From positions 1-64,000 of the forward strand of contig NZ_QGDQ01000005.1 in assembly GCF_003149145.1 (NCBI RefSeq): a DNA stretch of 64,000 nt, read 5' to 3'. The first letter of the stretch is position 1. Every line of letters begins with the position of its first letter. The stretch is from Quadrisphaera granulorum. GTDB lineage: Bacteria > Actinomycetota > Actinomycetes > Actinomycetales > Quadrisphaeraceae. The position numbers were made by a program, and so were the translations under genes. Of the stretch, positions 40,961-49,956 are shown one piece after another. A model generated the notes under the pieces. The model saw only the letters and a program-made list of their open reading frames with translations. It made no database searches and had not been told where the DNA came from.

Positions 40961-43900
40961 CCCGGTCTTCAGCGGGCCGTCCGCCCGTGGAGCACACCTC
41001 GGCGAGCTGGACGACGACGAGCGCCCCCGCTCGCACGAGGCTCGCCCGCCCCGGCGGCCCGCCCCGCACCGCGGGGGTGCGCGCGCCGAGCAGCTCGGCG
41101 TCACCAGGGGTCAACGGGTGCAGCAGCAGCCCCGTGCGGTGGCGGCGCAGCGCCACCGCGAGACCCCGATGGGTCGGCAGCGAGCCGCTGGTGCCCGCCG
41201 CGACCACCGTGCACGCCGGTCCGCTGCCCTCGACGAGGTCGAGCAGCAGCGCCTCGACGGGCGTGCCGAGCAGCAGCTCGACGTCGTCGACGAGCACCAG
41301 CGGCGCCTCCGCGTCCTCCGTGCTGCCGCTGACCGCTGCGAGCAGCGCCTGCGCGGTCGCGGTGTCGGTGCCCTCCAGAACCAGCCGTCCAACACCACCC
41401 TCGTGAGCCACCGGCCGCTGCGCCGACGAGCGCAGCGGCGCTCGCGGCCTCAGCAGCACCACGGCACGCCCGCGCCGTCGAGCCTGCTCGGCCAGGACCG
41501 CCAGAGCCGTGCTCCGGCCGGATCCTGCGGGGCCGACCACCAGAGCTCCGGTCCCGGCGGGTAGCTCGAGCCCCGTCGGCGCGGCGTGCACGCCGCCGAC
41601 ACCCAGGACCAGCTCCGTCGGCGGGGCGGACGAGGCGTGGTGCTCCCGGCTGGCGGCGACGACGTCCAGCTGAGCCAGCGGGAGGTGGTGCGGCAGTGCG
41701 GGCGTCCGGGTCGCAGCGCACGCGCCGCGCTCCCGTGGGGCGCCGGTGAGCTCTGTGCTGACGTCGAGGAAGGGGAGCTGGCACTCCCGGACCGGCCCCG
41801 GGCGCAGCCGCAGCGCCCGGCCCGGTGGCCAGTGAACGGGGATCGCGGTGGCGGGAACCCCCGCGAGCACCGCGGCCGTGCGGTCGGCAGGGGCGAGCAG
41901 CAGCGCGTCGCGCACTCCGGCGAGGGCCCGGGTGGACAGCGCCACGGGGTCACCCGCGAGCACCACCGGTGCGCCCGCGGCGACGAGGTCGGCGAGCAGG
42001 TCGGCGGCAGCCTCGGCCTCGTGCCGCTGCCCGCGGGCCGCGCGGCCCGCCAGCACCCGGTCGGCGCCGTCCACGAGCAGCAGCGGCGGGTCGCCACGCC
42101 TCGCGCAGAGGCTGTCGGTGACGTGCCGGAGCACGCGCACGAGGTGCTCACCGTCATCGGGGTCCACGGTGCTGGCGACCTGCGGCCAGCCTCTGACAGT
42201 CGCCAGCTCGGCGGGGTCGCCCACGACGTGCACCTCCCGGTGCTCGGCCGCGGCGGCCAGCCAGCGCAGCAGGGCCGTCCGTCCCGATCCTGGTCCGCCG
42301 CACACCGCCAGCGGTCCCTCCGCGGCCCAGTGCACCGGTCGCTGCGCCGGAACGGCCGGCTCGTCGAGAAGCCCCAGCGGCAGCAGCCCGCCGTGCGTCC
42401 AGGCGTCGGATGGCTCGTCCGGCGGGGCAGCCGCGGACGGAACGTCGCGGGGGTGGCGCCACGGCAGGAGATCGGGCAACGGCGGCAGCCATGGGGTGCG
42501 CGGCAGCTCCCGGTGAGCGGCGGCCTCCCGCAGCGCTGCCACCAGCAGCCGCGCTTCGTCCTCGCCGTCGAACGCAACAGTGTCCGCATCTGCGTCCACC
42601 GGGGCGGCGGTGCCCTGCAGCGACGCGACCCCGCCGGGCGCCGCTGGCTCCCACGGCTGCGCTGGCTCCCATGGCTGCGATGGCTCCCACGGCTGCGCTG
42701 GCTCCCACGGCTGCGCGATGTCCAGGCGCGGCGCTGACCGTCGTCGTCGCACCAGTGACGCCACCTGCACCGGCTCCAGTTCCCGCCCGCCCCGCCGCAC
42801 CAGCGCCGCTCCCGGCCGGTCCGGGGGGAGGGCGGCGGCGCGCACGTCGTCGAGGACATCCAGGGAGTCGGGGGCGTCACGCACCCGCAGCGCGATCCGC
42901 AGGTTGGTGTTGGCGCGCGCGTCGGCGCTGACCGCGCCCGCTGGCCGCTGGGTCGCGAGCACCAGGTGGATCCCCAGCGAGCGTCCCACTGCGGCCAGGC
43001 GCACCAGCCCTGGCACGAGGTCGGGCACCTCGTCGGCCAGGACGCGCACCTCGTCGACGACGACGAGCAGTCGCGGCAGCAACCGGGCACTGTCGGGGCG
43101 GTGCCGCAGCAGCTCCGCGCGGTCACTGGCGCCACGCGCGGCGAGTACCCGCTCGCGGCGACGGACCTCGGCGGTCAGCGACGTCAGCGCGCGGTGGGCC
43201 AGGTGCTCGTCGAGGTCGGTGACGGAACCCACGAGGTGCGGCAGGTCGCGCAGTCGCCCCGCCGTCGCGCCGCCCTTGTAGTCGACCAGTACGACCGCCA
43301 GCTCCTCCGGTGGCGCCGCCACCGCGAGCGACAGCACCCACGCCACGAGCAGTGATGACTTGCCCGCGCCGGTGGTCCCGGCGACCAGCGCGTGCGGGCC
43401 GTCGGCGTCGAGGTCCACCCGCCAGGGACGGCCGTCGGTGTGGACCCCCAGCGGCACGACGAGGCCGGGACCGTGCGGCGTGTCCCACCCCGCGGCGACG
43501 GCGTCAGCGTCGAGACGGTCCTCTGTCCCGACGGCCGCGCCGGCGCAGCGCGCCAGGAGCTCACCGAGGGCGGGGGCTTCGGTGAACGCGCTGCCGGCGG
43601 AGCCGGTGTCACCGCGTCGCAGCGGCGCCAGGCGGCGGGCGACATCTTCCGCCCAGGCGACCGTGACGAGGTCGGCCACGAGCGCGCGGTGCCCCAGGCC
43701 TCCTCCGAGCCGCGCCCGACCATCGCCCGACCATGACGCGGTACCCCCGACCGCCACACGCAGCACCGCGGGTTCTCCCTCGCTGTGCTCCGTCCGGTGC
43801 AGCACCAGGTCAGCGCCGCCGGTAGCCACGCGGTCGTCGTCGTCGAGATCGACCACGACGACGACCCGACGCGCAGCATCCGACGACCGTCGACCGGTGT

Positions 43901-45293
43901 GCGGCAGCCACCGCACCCAGCTCCACTGGTCCGGGCGGTCGGTGACCACGCGCAGTTCCAGCTGCTCCGGCGGTTGGAGCACCGCCAGCTGGCACACCAG
44001 GGCGCGGAGAGCGGCGCGCGCCGCCGACGGGTCGCCGCTCACCGCGACCCGGGGCCACCGGGCGAGGTCCGTCACCACCGGGGCCGCGTCGTGCTCCAGC
44101 GGCTGCGACTCCTCGCCGCCGTCCGCCTCCTGACCGGAGTCGCGGACGACGACGGCGGAGCGCGCCGGGCCCATCCCGAGCCGCACCACCCACCCGTCCC
44201 CTGGCGACAGGTCCGGTGGCGACGGGTCCGCGCCGTACGACGACGCCCACAGCAGCGCGCCCCGCTGCTCCACCAGTTCCCGCAGCACCGCCGGTCCCGG
44301 GTGTAGCGCCTCCAGCGCTGCGCGCTCGCGAGTCAGTGCGGCCCGTGCCCGACCCCGGACGCGTTGGGTCTCGGCGTCGTGCTCCAGCAGGGCTGCCGCG
44401 TGGCTGCGGGCGCGTCGGCGGCGGTCTCCGAAGGCCGTGAGCAGCGCCACGAGCGGACCGGTCGCCGCCAGCAGCAGGGCCACCGGAGACCACAGCAGTG
44501 CCAGGGGCACCGCCACGAGCGCCGGAGCCAGCACAGCTGCCCAGGCCATGGGTGCGGCGGCAGGCACGTCGGGACGTGCCGGCAGCTCGAGCTCCACGCA
44601 CTCGGGGGCCGGGGGTGGCGTGGGCGGCGCTCCGTCGAGCACCACCCCGCCTCGCTTGTCGGCGGTGGTCGTCCAGCAGTCCCGCCCGGCTACCGGTACG
44701 CCCGTCGTCGCACGAAGATCCGCAAGCTCGAGTTCGCCGGCGCCTACGCGCAACCGGGCGCCGGGCAGGAGCGGGGTCCACGCGTCGGTGAGGGGGCGCC
44801 CGTCCAGGAGAGCCCCGTTGGCCGACCCGGCGTCCCGCACGCGCGTGCCCGCCGGGGCGGTGTCCAGTTCGATGTGGCGTCGGGACGCCGACGGGTCGCT
44901 GAGGGGCACCACCGACGACGTCCCGCGGCCCAGGACCGACCTGCCGAGGGGCACGGTGCCCCGTGCCCCGGCGTCCGGTCCGGACAGCACGCGGAGCTCG
45001 GCGGTCCCACCGCAGAGCGTGGGGCCGTGGCCGCCGTCGGGCTCCGGCTCACCGATCTCGAGCACCGCGCCGCGCAGCAGCGGTGGGGTGCCGAGCGCCG
45101 TGGTGAGCGGCACCGGGCGCCCGTCGACCCGGACGAGCACGGTGGCCGATCCGACATCGGGCGGCCCGGTCTCGGCGAGGCGCGCGAGGTCGGGCAGGAC
45201 GTCCGCCAGCGGGGTAGCGGACGGCGCGGTGACGACGACGTCGGTGCCGGGACCACGGTTCCCGGCACCGACCACGGTGAGCTCCAGACGCAC
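40947..45293 (-). CDS. orphan FHA-FtsK/SpoIIIE (EccC/EssC-like) ATPase
   Basis: 1448 residues. An FHA domain (about 97-190; LGRG 121-124, SRRH 137-140, SANG 157-160) precedes two membrane helices (about 250-292) and three FtsK/SpoIIIE-type ATPase modules. The first has an intact P-loop GTTGAGKS (K645) and VVVDEVRVLADEVP; the second and third have Arg instead of Lys (R1005 in GPGSGRT, R1260 in GPAGSGRS). This is the architecture of type VII secretion motors. No WXG100 substrate, EccB, EccD or MycP gene lies in the window, so it is an orphan. GTG 45293 has CAGTCT exactly six bases upstream. Confidence 0.85.
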   Translation of the reverse strand: MRLELTVVGAGNRGPGTDVVVTAPSATPLADVLPDLARLAETGPPDVGSATVLVRVDGRPVPLTTALGTPPLLRGAVLEIGEPEPDGGHGPTLCGGTAELRVLSGPDAGARGTVPLGRSVLGRGTSSVVPLSDPSASRRHIELDTAPAGTRVRDAGSANGALLDGRPLTDAWTPLLPGARLRVGAGELELADLRATTGVPVAGRDCWTTTADKRGGVVLDGAPPTPPPAPECVELELPARPDVPAAAPMAWAAVLAPALVAVPLALLWSPVALLLAATGPLVALLTAFGDRRRRARSHAAALLEHDAETQRVRGRARAALTRERAALEALHPGPAVLRELVEQRGALLWASSYGADPSPPDLSPGDGWVVRLGMGPARSAVVVRDSGQEADGGEESQPLEHDAAPVVTDLARWPRVAVSGDPSAARAALRALVCQLAVLQPPEQLELRVVTDRPDQWSWVRWLPHTGRRSSDAARRVVVVVDLDDDDRVATGGADLVLHRTEHSEGEPAVLRVAVGGTASWSGDGRARLGGGLGHRALVADLVTVAWAEDVARRLAPLRRGDTGSAGSAFTEAPALGELLARCAGAAVGTEDRLDADAVAAGWDTPHGPGLVVPLGVHTDGRPWRVDLDADGPHALVAGTTGAGKSSLLVAWVLSLAVAAPPEELAVVLVDYKGGATAGRLRDLPHLVGSVTDLDEHLAHRALTSLTAEVRRRERVLAARGASDRAELLRHRPDSARLLPRLLVVVDEVRVLADEVPDLVPGLVRLAAVGRSLGIHLVLATQRPAGAVSADARANTNLRIALRVRDAPDSLDVLDDVRAAALPPDRPGAALVRRGGRELEPVQVASLVRRRRSAPRLDIAQPWEPAQPWEPSQPWEPAQPWEPAAPGGVASLQGTAAPVDADADTVAFDGEDEARLLVAALREAAAHRELPRTPWLPPLPDLLPWRHPRDVPSAAAPPDEPSDAWTHGGLLPLGLLDEPAVPAQRPVHWAAEGPLAVCGGPGSGRTALLRWLAAAAEHREVHVVGDPAELATVRGWPQVASTVDPDDGEHLVRVLRHVTDSLCARRGDPPLLLVDGADRVLAGRAARGQRHEAEAAADLLADLVAAGAPVVLAGDPVALSTRALAGVRDALLLAPADRTAAVLAGVPATAIPVHWPPGRALRLRPGPVRECQLPFLDVSTELTGAPRERGACAATRTPALPHHLPLAQLDVVAASREHHASSAPPTELVLGVGGVHAAPTGLELPAGTGALVVGPAGSGRSTALAVLAEQARRRGRAVVLLRPRAPLRSSAQRPVAHEGGVGRLVLEGTDTATAQALLAAVSGSTEDAEAPLVLVDDVELLLGTPVEALLLDLVEGSGPACTVVAAGTSGSLPTHRGLAVALRRHRTGLLLHPLTPGDAELLGARTPAVRGGPPGRASLVRAGALVVVQLAEVCSTGGRPAEDRVSAA
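42646..42717. repeat. four 18-base repeats in the FtsK/EccC-type gene
   Basis: GGCTCCCACGGCTGCGCT-type units encoding QPWEPA/S on the minus strand, between the first and second ATPase modules. The copies differ at few positions. Confidence 0.97.
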
Positions 45294-45439
45294 CCCCCGA
45301 GACTGCCCGGGCGGGGCCTTGCCGCGCTGGCCCGCGGACGCGCCTGTGGATAGCGCGGGCTGCTTCGCCGGACGTGACCCATCTCGTGCCGCGATGTCGG
45401 GATCTGATGCGTTCTGTCGCGATCACAACACTCTGCGTA

Positions 45440-45467
45440 GTCACCGTCAGTAACCGTCTGTCACCGT
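45440..45467 (+). promoter_or_regulatory. three GTNACCGT repeats at 10-base spacing (putative operator)
   Basis: GTCACCGT at 45440, GTAACCGT at 45450 and GTCACCGT at 45460, exactly one helical turn apart and directly abutting a -10-like box. Confidence 0.6.
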
Positions 45468-45472
45468 AGCGT
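45467..45472 (+). promoter_or_regulatory. -10-like box, tad operon
   Basis: TAGCGT overlaps the last base of the third GTNACCGT repeat. A start near 45479 would give a leader of about 200 bases. Confidence 0.4.
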
Positions 45473-45675
45473 CGGGCTTCGACCGGCTCGGATCACCCGC
45501 TCACCCGCTCGCCAGCGGGGTCCGGAACCTGAGGCCTAGCTTCGAGAACACCCCGCCGCGCCTGACAGCGCGGAGGGGGACAGCCGCGCCGCCCCGGCGA
45601 TCGCGCGCCATGACACCGGCTGGAGTCCCGCTGAACGGCGGGGTGCCCGCCATGACGCTCGGAGCGAGGAGGGGG

Positions 45676-46920
45676 ATGAGCGTGGAGGCCACCGCGATCG
45701 TCGAGGACGAGGTCCGTGAGCTGGTGCGACGCCGCTCGCTCGACCCTACGGCCGACGCGGAGGTGGTCCGCCGCCTCGTCGAGGAGGTCGTCGCCGACTA
45801 CGACGAGCGGTCCCTGCTCGGAGTGCTGCCGGCCCTGTCCGACCGTCCGGCCACCGTGCGCGCCGTCGTCGACGCCGTCGCCGGTTTCGGCGCCCTTCAG
45901 GTGCACCTCGACGACCCTGAGATCGAAGAAATTTGGATCAATGAGCCCGGAAAGGTGTTCGTCGCGCGCGGCGGCCGCTCCGAACTGACGACCACCATTC
46001 TCACCGAGAGTGATGTCCACGACCTCGTCGAGCGGATGCTGCGGACCAGTGGTCGCCGGCTCGACCTCAGCTCGCCGTTCGTCGACGCGGCCCTGCCCTC
46101 CGGGGCACGCCTGCACGTCGCCATCCCCGACGTCACCCGCCGCCACTGGGCGGTGAACATCCGCAAGTTCGTCGTCAAGGCCTCCCGCACCGAGCACCTC
46201 GTACAACTGGGCGCCATGACCGCCGCGTGCGCGGCGTTCCTCGACGCCGCGGTGGCCTCCGGGCTCAACGTCCTTGTAGCCGGGGGAACCCAGGCGGGCA
46301 AGACGACCCTGCTCAACTGCCTCTCGGCCGCCATCCCCTCCCGCGAGCGCGTCATCACCGTCGAGGAAGTCTTCGAGTTGGCTTTCGCGGGCCGGGACGT
46401 CGTGGGCCTGCAGTGCCGCCAGCCGAGCCTGGAGGGCACCGGGGAGATCACCATGCGCCGCCTCGTCAAGGAGGCGCTGCGCATGAGGCCCGACCGGCTC
46501 GTCGTCGGCGAGGTGCGTCAGGCGGAGAGCCTTGACCTGCTCATCGCGCTGAACTCCGGCTTGCCGGGCATGGCGACAGTGCACGCCAACAGCGCCCGCG
46601 AGGCGGTCACCAAGCTGTGCACGCTGCCGCTGCTCGCCGGCCCGAACGTCACCGCGGACTTCGTCGTCCCGACCGTGGCCTCCGCCGTCGACCTCGTGGT
46701 GCACGTGGCGCTGGAGGCCGACGGCAGGCGCCGCGTCCGTGAGGTGCTCGCGGTGCCCGGGCGCGTCGAGGCCGGGGTCATCGAGACGGGCACGGTGTTC
46801 GGCACCGTTCTGGACGGCGGGGCCCCACGCCTGGTGCGCGGCAGTGGCACCGCGCCGCACGAGGAGCGCTTCGCCCGCGCCGGCTTCGACCTCGCGGCGC
46901 TGCTGCGCGCGGAGGCGTGA
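45676..46920 (+). CDS. tadA: Flp/Tad pilus assembly ATPase TadA/CpaF
   Basis: 414 residues. The N-terminal domain (IEEIWINEPGKVFVARGG) precedes a secretion ATPase core with P-loop GGTQAGKTT (K209), the Asp-box region VITVEEVFELA, and RMRPDRLVVGEVRQAESLDLL. TadA powers assembly of Flp pili by type IV-like secretion. ATG 45676 is chosen because GAGGGGG is just upstream; two in-frame ATGs at 45610 and 45652 lack a ribosome site. It heads a seven-gene operon to about 50415. Confidence 0.93.
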   Translation: MSVEATAIVEDEVRELVRRRSLDPTADAEVVRRLVEEVVADYDERSLLGVLPALSDRPATVRAVVDAVAGFGALQVHLDDPEIEEIWINEPGKVFVARGGRSELTTTILTESDVHDLVERMLRTSGRRLDLSSPFVDAALPSGARLHVAIPDVTRRHWAVNIRKFVVKASRTEHLVQLGAMTAACAAFLDAAVASGLNVLVAGGTQAGKTTLLNCLSAAIPSRERVITVEEVFELAFAGRDVVGLQCRQPSLEGTGEITMRRLVKEALRMRPDRLVVGEVRQAESLDLLIALNSGLPGMATVHANSAREAVTKLCTLPLLAGPNVTADFVVPTVASAVDLVVHVALEADGRRRVREVLAVPGRVEAGVIETGTVFGTVLDGGAPRLVRGSGTAPHEERFARAGFDLAALLRAEA

Positions 46921-47793
46921 GTGGGTGCCCTCGTGGGTCTGCTCCTCGGAGCGGGTCTCTTCTGCTGGTGGTGGGCCTGCTGGGCCGGTGAGACGCAGGA
47001 CGGCGGCGCTCGTGTCGACGCCCGTCCCTCGCTACGCGCCCGCGCGGAAGACCTCCTGGCGAACGCCGGACTCGCGGGTGTCCCCGTGGCAGCGCTGGGT
47101 GCTGCGTGTGGAGCCTGTGTCCTGGTTGTCGGGCTGCTGGCGCTGCTCGTCTCTGGGTCCCCGGTGCTTGCTCTCCTGCTGGGCGGTGGGGCCTCCTGGG
47201 GACCGGTCGCGTTCCTCAAGGGCCGTGCCCGTAGCCGCGCTGCCGCCGTGCGGGAGCTGTGGCCCGACGCCGTCGACCACCTCGCCTCCGGTGTGCGCGC
47301 GGGACTGTCGCTGCCCGAGGCCCTCGCGGCCCTCGCCGTGCACGGGCCGGAGCCGCTGCGCCTGGCGTTCGCGGACTTCGCCGACGACCACCGCGCCACC
47401 GGCCGCTTCCTCCCGGCGCTCGACCGGCTCAAGGACTCCCTGGCCGACCCCGTGGCGGACCGGGTGGTCGAGGCCCTGCGGCTGACCCGCGAGGTCGGCG
47501 GCAGCGATCTCGGCCGAGTGCTGCGCGCGCTGTCCTCGTTCCTGCGCGACGACGCCCGCACCCGCGGGGAGCTGCTCGCGCGGCAGAGCTGGACCGTGGC
47601 CACGGCCCGCCTCGCCGTCGCCGCGCCCTGGGTGGTGCTGCTCCTCCTGTGCACTCGGCCCGGCACCGTGAGCGCCTTCCGTGAACCCGCCGGCGCTCTC
47701 GTCCTCGGCGGCGGCGCGGTCTGCTGCGTGCTCGCGTACGCGATCATGCGTCGCGTCGGGCGGCTCCCCGAGGACCAGCGGGTGCTGCGGTGA
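46921..47793 (+). CDS. tadB: Tad pilus platform protein TadB (T2SS F domain)
   Basis: 290 residues. Membrane helices at about 3-20, 55-78, 80-97, 230-248 and 255-275 surround a T2SSF domain with WPDAVDHLASGVRAGLSLPEALAAL and LREVGG-like LTREVGGSDLGRVLRALS. It forms the inner-membrane platform with TadC. GTG 46921 follows the tadA stop with no gap, indicating coupled translation. Confidence 0.85.
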   Translation: MGALVGLLLGAGLFCWWWACWAGETQDGGARVDARPSLRARAEDLLANAGLAGVPVAALGAACGACVLVVGLLALLVSGSPVLALLLGGGASWGPVAFLKGRARSRAAAVRELWPDAVDHLASGVRAGLSLPEALAALAVHGPEPLRLAFADFADDHRATGRFLPALDRLKDSLADPVADRVVEALRLTREVGGSDLGRVLRALSSFLRDDARTRGELLARQSWTVATARLAVAAPWVVLLLLCTRPGTVSAFREPAGALVLGGGAVCCVLAYAIMRRVGRLPEDQRVLR

Positions 47794-48743
47794 ACCTCGT
47801 CGACGCCGGGCTGAGCCCGCTGGGTGCCGGACTGGGCCTGCTCGCGGGCACCGGTACATGGCTGGCCCTCCGGGGCGTGCCGACCTTCGCGCGTCCTTCG
47901 CTGGACGCTCGCCTCGCTCCCCACCTGGCCGACCGGCCCCGCGGGTCGCGGCTCCTCGCCCCTGGCCGGGCGCCTGCAGGTGTGGTGGCCAGGGTGCTCG
48001 GCACCGCCCCCGGTGGACTGCTGGCGCCGCTGGCCCGCGCCGCGGCGCGCCGCTCTCCCAGCACGACCGCGGTCGCCCTGCGCCTGCAGCAGGCGGGCAG
48101 CGCGACCACGGTCGAGCACTACCGCGCCGAGCAGGTGGTGTGGGGAGCGCTGGGCGCCGCCGCGGCGCTGCTGCTGGCGCTCGTCGTCGTCGCCCGGGGC
48201 GGACCGCTGCTCGCCGCGGTGCTCCTCGTGCCCGCCGGCGCCGCGGCAGGCGTGCTGGCGCGCGACCAGGTTCTCGGTCGGGCGGTGCGCCTGCGCGAGG
48301 AGCGCCTCCTTGCGGAGCTGCCCACCGTCGCCGAGCTGCTGGCCCTGGCGGTCGGCGCCGGTGAAGGGGCCGTCGGAGCCCTCGACAGGGTCTCGCGGAC
48401 CTGCCGCGGCGAACTGGCCGGAGAGCTGCGCACCACCCTCGCCGACGCCCGCGCCGGCACGCCCCTCGTCACCGCCCTGGCCCGGATGGGTCAGCGAACC
48501 TCCGCGGCCCCGCTGGCGCGGTTCGTCGACGGCGTGGCCGTGGCCGTCGACATGGGCTCACCGCTCGCCGACGTGCTCACCGCCCAGGCCCAGGACGTGC
48601 GTCAGCTGGCCCGCCGCCGCCTCGTCGAGGCGGGAGGCCGCAAGGAGCTGGCGATGCTCGTGCCGGTGGTGTTCCTGATCCTGCCGGTGACCGTCGTCTT
48701 CGCCGTCTACCCCGGGCTGGCTGTTCTCAGCCTCACCCCCTGA
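47790..48743 (+). CDS. tadC: Tad pilus platform protein TadC (T2SS F domain)
   Basis: 317 residues. Hydrophobic segments occur at about 8-25, 115-155 and 285-312. The T2SSF domain reads ELPTVAELLALAVGAGEGAVGALDRVSRTCRGELAGEL and ARFVDGVAVAVDMGSPLADVLTAQAQDVRQLARRR. It pairs with TadB. GTG 47790 overlaps the tadB stop by four bases. Confidence 0.85.
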   Translation: MNLVDAGLSPLGAGLGLLAGTGTWLALRGVPTFARPSLDARLAPHLADRPRGSRLLAPGRAPAGVVARVLGTAPGGLLAPLARAAARRSPSTTAVALRLQQAGSATTVEHYRAEQVVWGALGAAAALLLALVVVARGGPLLAAVLLVPAGAAAGVLARDQVLGRAVRLREERLLAELPTVAELLALAVGAGEGAVGALDRVSRTCRGELAGELRTTLADARAGTPLVTALARMGQRTSAAPLARFVDGVAVAVDMGSPLADVLTAQAQDVRQLARRRLVEAGGRKELAMLVPVVFLILPVTVVFAVYPGLAVLSLTP

Positions 48744-48804
48744 GTCCGACCTTCCACACCAGCACTAGCCCGCTTCGCCACCACGAGGAACCCCGGAGGA
48801 TCCG

Positions 48805-49026
48805 ATGCACCAGCTCCACGCTCTCCTGCTCACCACTCTCACCGCGCTCAGCGACCTCACCTCCCCGGCGGAGCGGTCGGACCGCGAGCGCGGTGACGTG
48901 CCGGGATGGGTGCTCGTGACGGTCATGTCGGCGGGCATCGTGGTCGGTCTGGCTGCGATCGCCGCCCCCACTCTCACCACCATGTTCGAGCAGTCCATCA
49001 AGGCCGTGAAGGTGGCCGCCCCGTGA
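48805..49026 (+). CDS. Flp-type pilin-like small protein
   Basis: 73 residues. A hydrophilic leader with ERSDRERGDVPG is followed by one hydrophobic helix, WVLVTVMSAGIVVGLAAIAAP, and a short amphipathic tail. The layout fits a Flp major pilin precursor cleaved at a Gly before the helix, and the position after tadA-B-C supports this. No prepilin peptidase gene is visible in the window. ATG 48805 has GGAGG five bases upstream, the strongest ribosome site in the operon, as expected for an abundant pilin. Confidence 0.75.
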   Translation: MHQLHALLLTTLTALSDLTSPAERSDRERGDVPGWVLVTVMSAGIVVGLAAIAAPTLTTMFEQSIKAVKVAAP

Positions 49027-49424
49027 CAGCCCCCGCGACGGCGCGCGCAGCGGGCAGTGACGCCGGTGCCGCCGTCGCGGAGAGCGTCATGGTCATGGCG
49101 CTCGTCTCGGTGCTGTTCGCGAGCCTGCTGCAGCTGGGGCTCGCGCTGCACCTGCGCGGAACCCTCGTCGACTGTGTCGGTGAGGGCGCGCGCTTCGGTG
49201 CCCTGGCCGACAGGACCCCCGAGGACGGCGCCGAGCGGGCCCGGGAGCTGGTACGAGCGTCCCTGCCCGCGACCTATGCCGACCACATCACCGCCGCTGA
49301 GGTGCGCCGTGACGGGCTGGACGTCGTCGAGGTCACGGCCTCGGTGCCGCTGCCGCTCGTGGGGTACTTCGGAGGAGGGGAGATGACGGTGCGGGGGCAC
49401 GGGCTGGTCGAGGTGCTCCCGTGA
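49023..49424 (+). CDS. TadE-family minor pilin/pseudopilin
   Basis: 133 residues. GSDAGAAVAESVMVMALVSVLFASLLQLGLALHLRG is the TadE signature: a glutamate just after the leader and a single N-terminal helix. The rest is a small soluble domain. GTG 49023 overlaps the pilin stop by four bases. TadE-like proteins are processed like pilins and assist pilus assembly. Confidence 0.8.
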   Translation: MTAPATARAAGSDAGAAVAESVMVMALVSVLFASLLQLGLALHLRGTLVDCVGEGARFGALADRTPEDGAERARELVRASLPATYADHITAAEVRRDGLDVVEVTASVPLPLVGYFGGGEMTVRGHGLVEVLP

Positions 49425-49936
49425 CGTCGCTGATGTCGCTGAGGTCGTTGCGGTCGTTGCGGTCGCTGACGTCACGGCTGCGGCTGACCGAGCGGGGTCG
49501 CGCCGGCGATGCCGGCAGCGCGTCGGTGGAGTTCATCGTGCTGGCGGTTCTGCTGCTCGTCCCCGTGGTCTACCTCGTGGTCACGCTCTCCCGGCTACAG
49601 GCGGGCGCGTACGCCGCGTCTGCCGGTGCGCGCGCCGCGGCCCGCGCCTACGTCACGTCCGCGCAGGCCGCCGATGCGCCCAGTCGCGCCGAGGCGGCGC
49701 TCGCGCTTGCACTGGACGACCAGGGCTTCACCCCTGAGGACGCCACCGCGGCCACGCGCTGCGAAGCTGCTGGGTGCTTCGCGCCCGACGCCGTCGTCGT
49801 CATGACGGTCCGGGTAGACGTCCCGCTGCCGTTCGTGCCGCCGCTGCTGCGCGACGCGGTGCCCACGCGGGTGCCGGTGGAGGCATCAGGCTCCGCTGTC
49901 ATCGACAGGTTCGCCACGCTGCGATCCACCCGATGA
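49421..49936 (+). CDS. TadE/TadF-like pseudopilin with SLR repeats
   Basis: 171 residues. The first 17 contain repeated SLR/SLM/SLT triplets encoded by 9-base repeats. AGSASVEFIVLAVLLLVPVVYLVVTLSRLQAGAYAA is the TadE-type leader and helix. Two cysteines (in ATRCEAAGCF) could form a disulfide. GTG 49421 overlaps the previous stop by four bases. Confidence 0.78.
   Translation: MTSLMSLRSLRSLRSLTSRLRLTERGRAGDAGSASVEFIVLAVLLLVPVVYLVVTLSRLQAGAYAASAGARAAARAYVTSAQAADAPSRAEAALALALDDQGFTPEDATAATRCEAAGCFAPDAVVVMTVRVDVPLPFVPPLLRDAVPTRVPVEASGSAVIDRFATLRSTR
49426..49470 (+). repeat. five 9-base repeats at the start of the TadE/F-like gene
   Basis: GTCGCTGAT, GTCGCTGAG, GTCGTTGCG, GTCGTTGCG, GTCGCTGAC in tandem, encoding SLx triplets. 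Confidence 0.93.
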
Positions 49937-49956
49937 ACCATGTGGGGAGCTGTCCT

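Larger units (their letters stand above)
45294..45675. other. 382-base divergent region, FtsK/EccC-type gene and tad operon
   Basis: No gene is supported. On the left CAGTCT (45300-45305, complement) is the -10-like box of the EccC-type gene. In the middle three phased GTNACCGT repeats run into TAGCGT. A leader of roughly 200 bases then precedes tadA, including two CACCCGCT units near 45494-45509 and the tadA ribosome site GAGGGGG. Confidence 0.6.
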
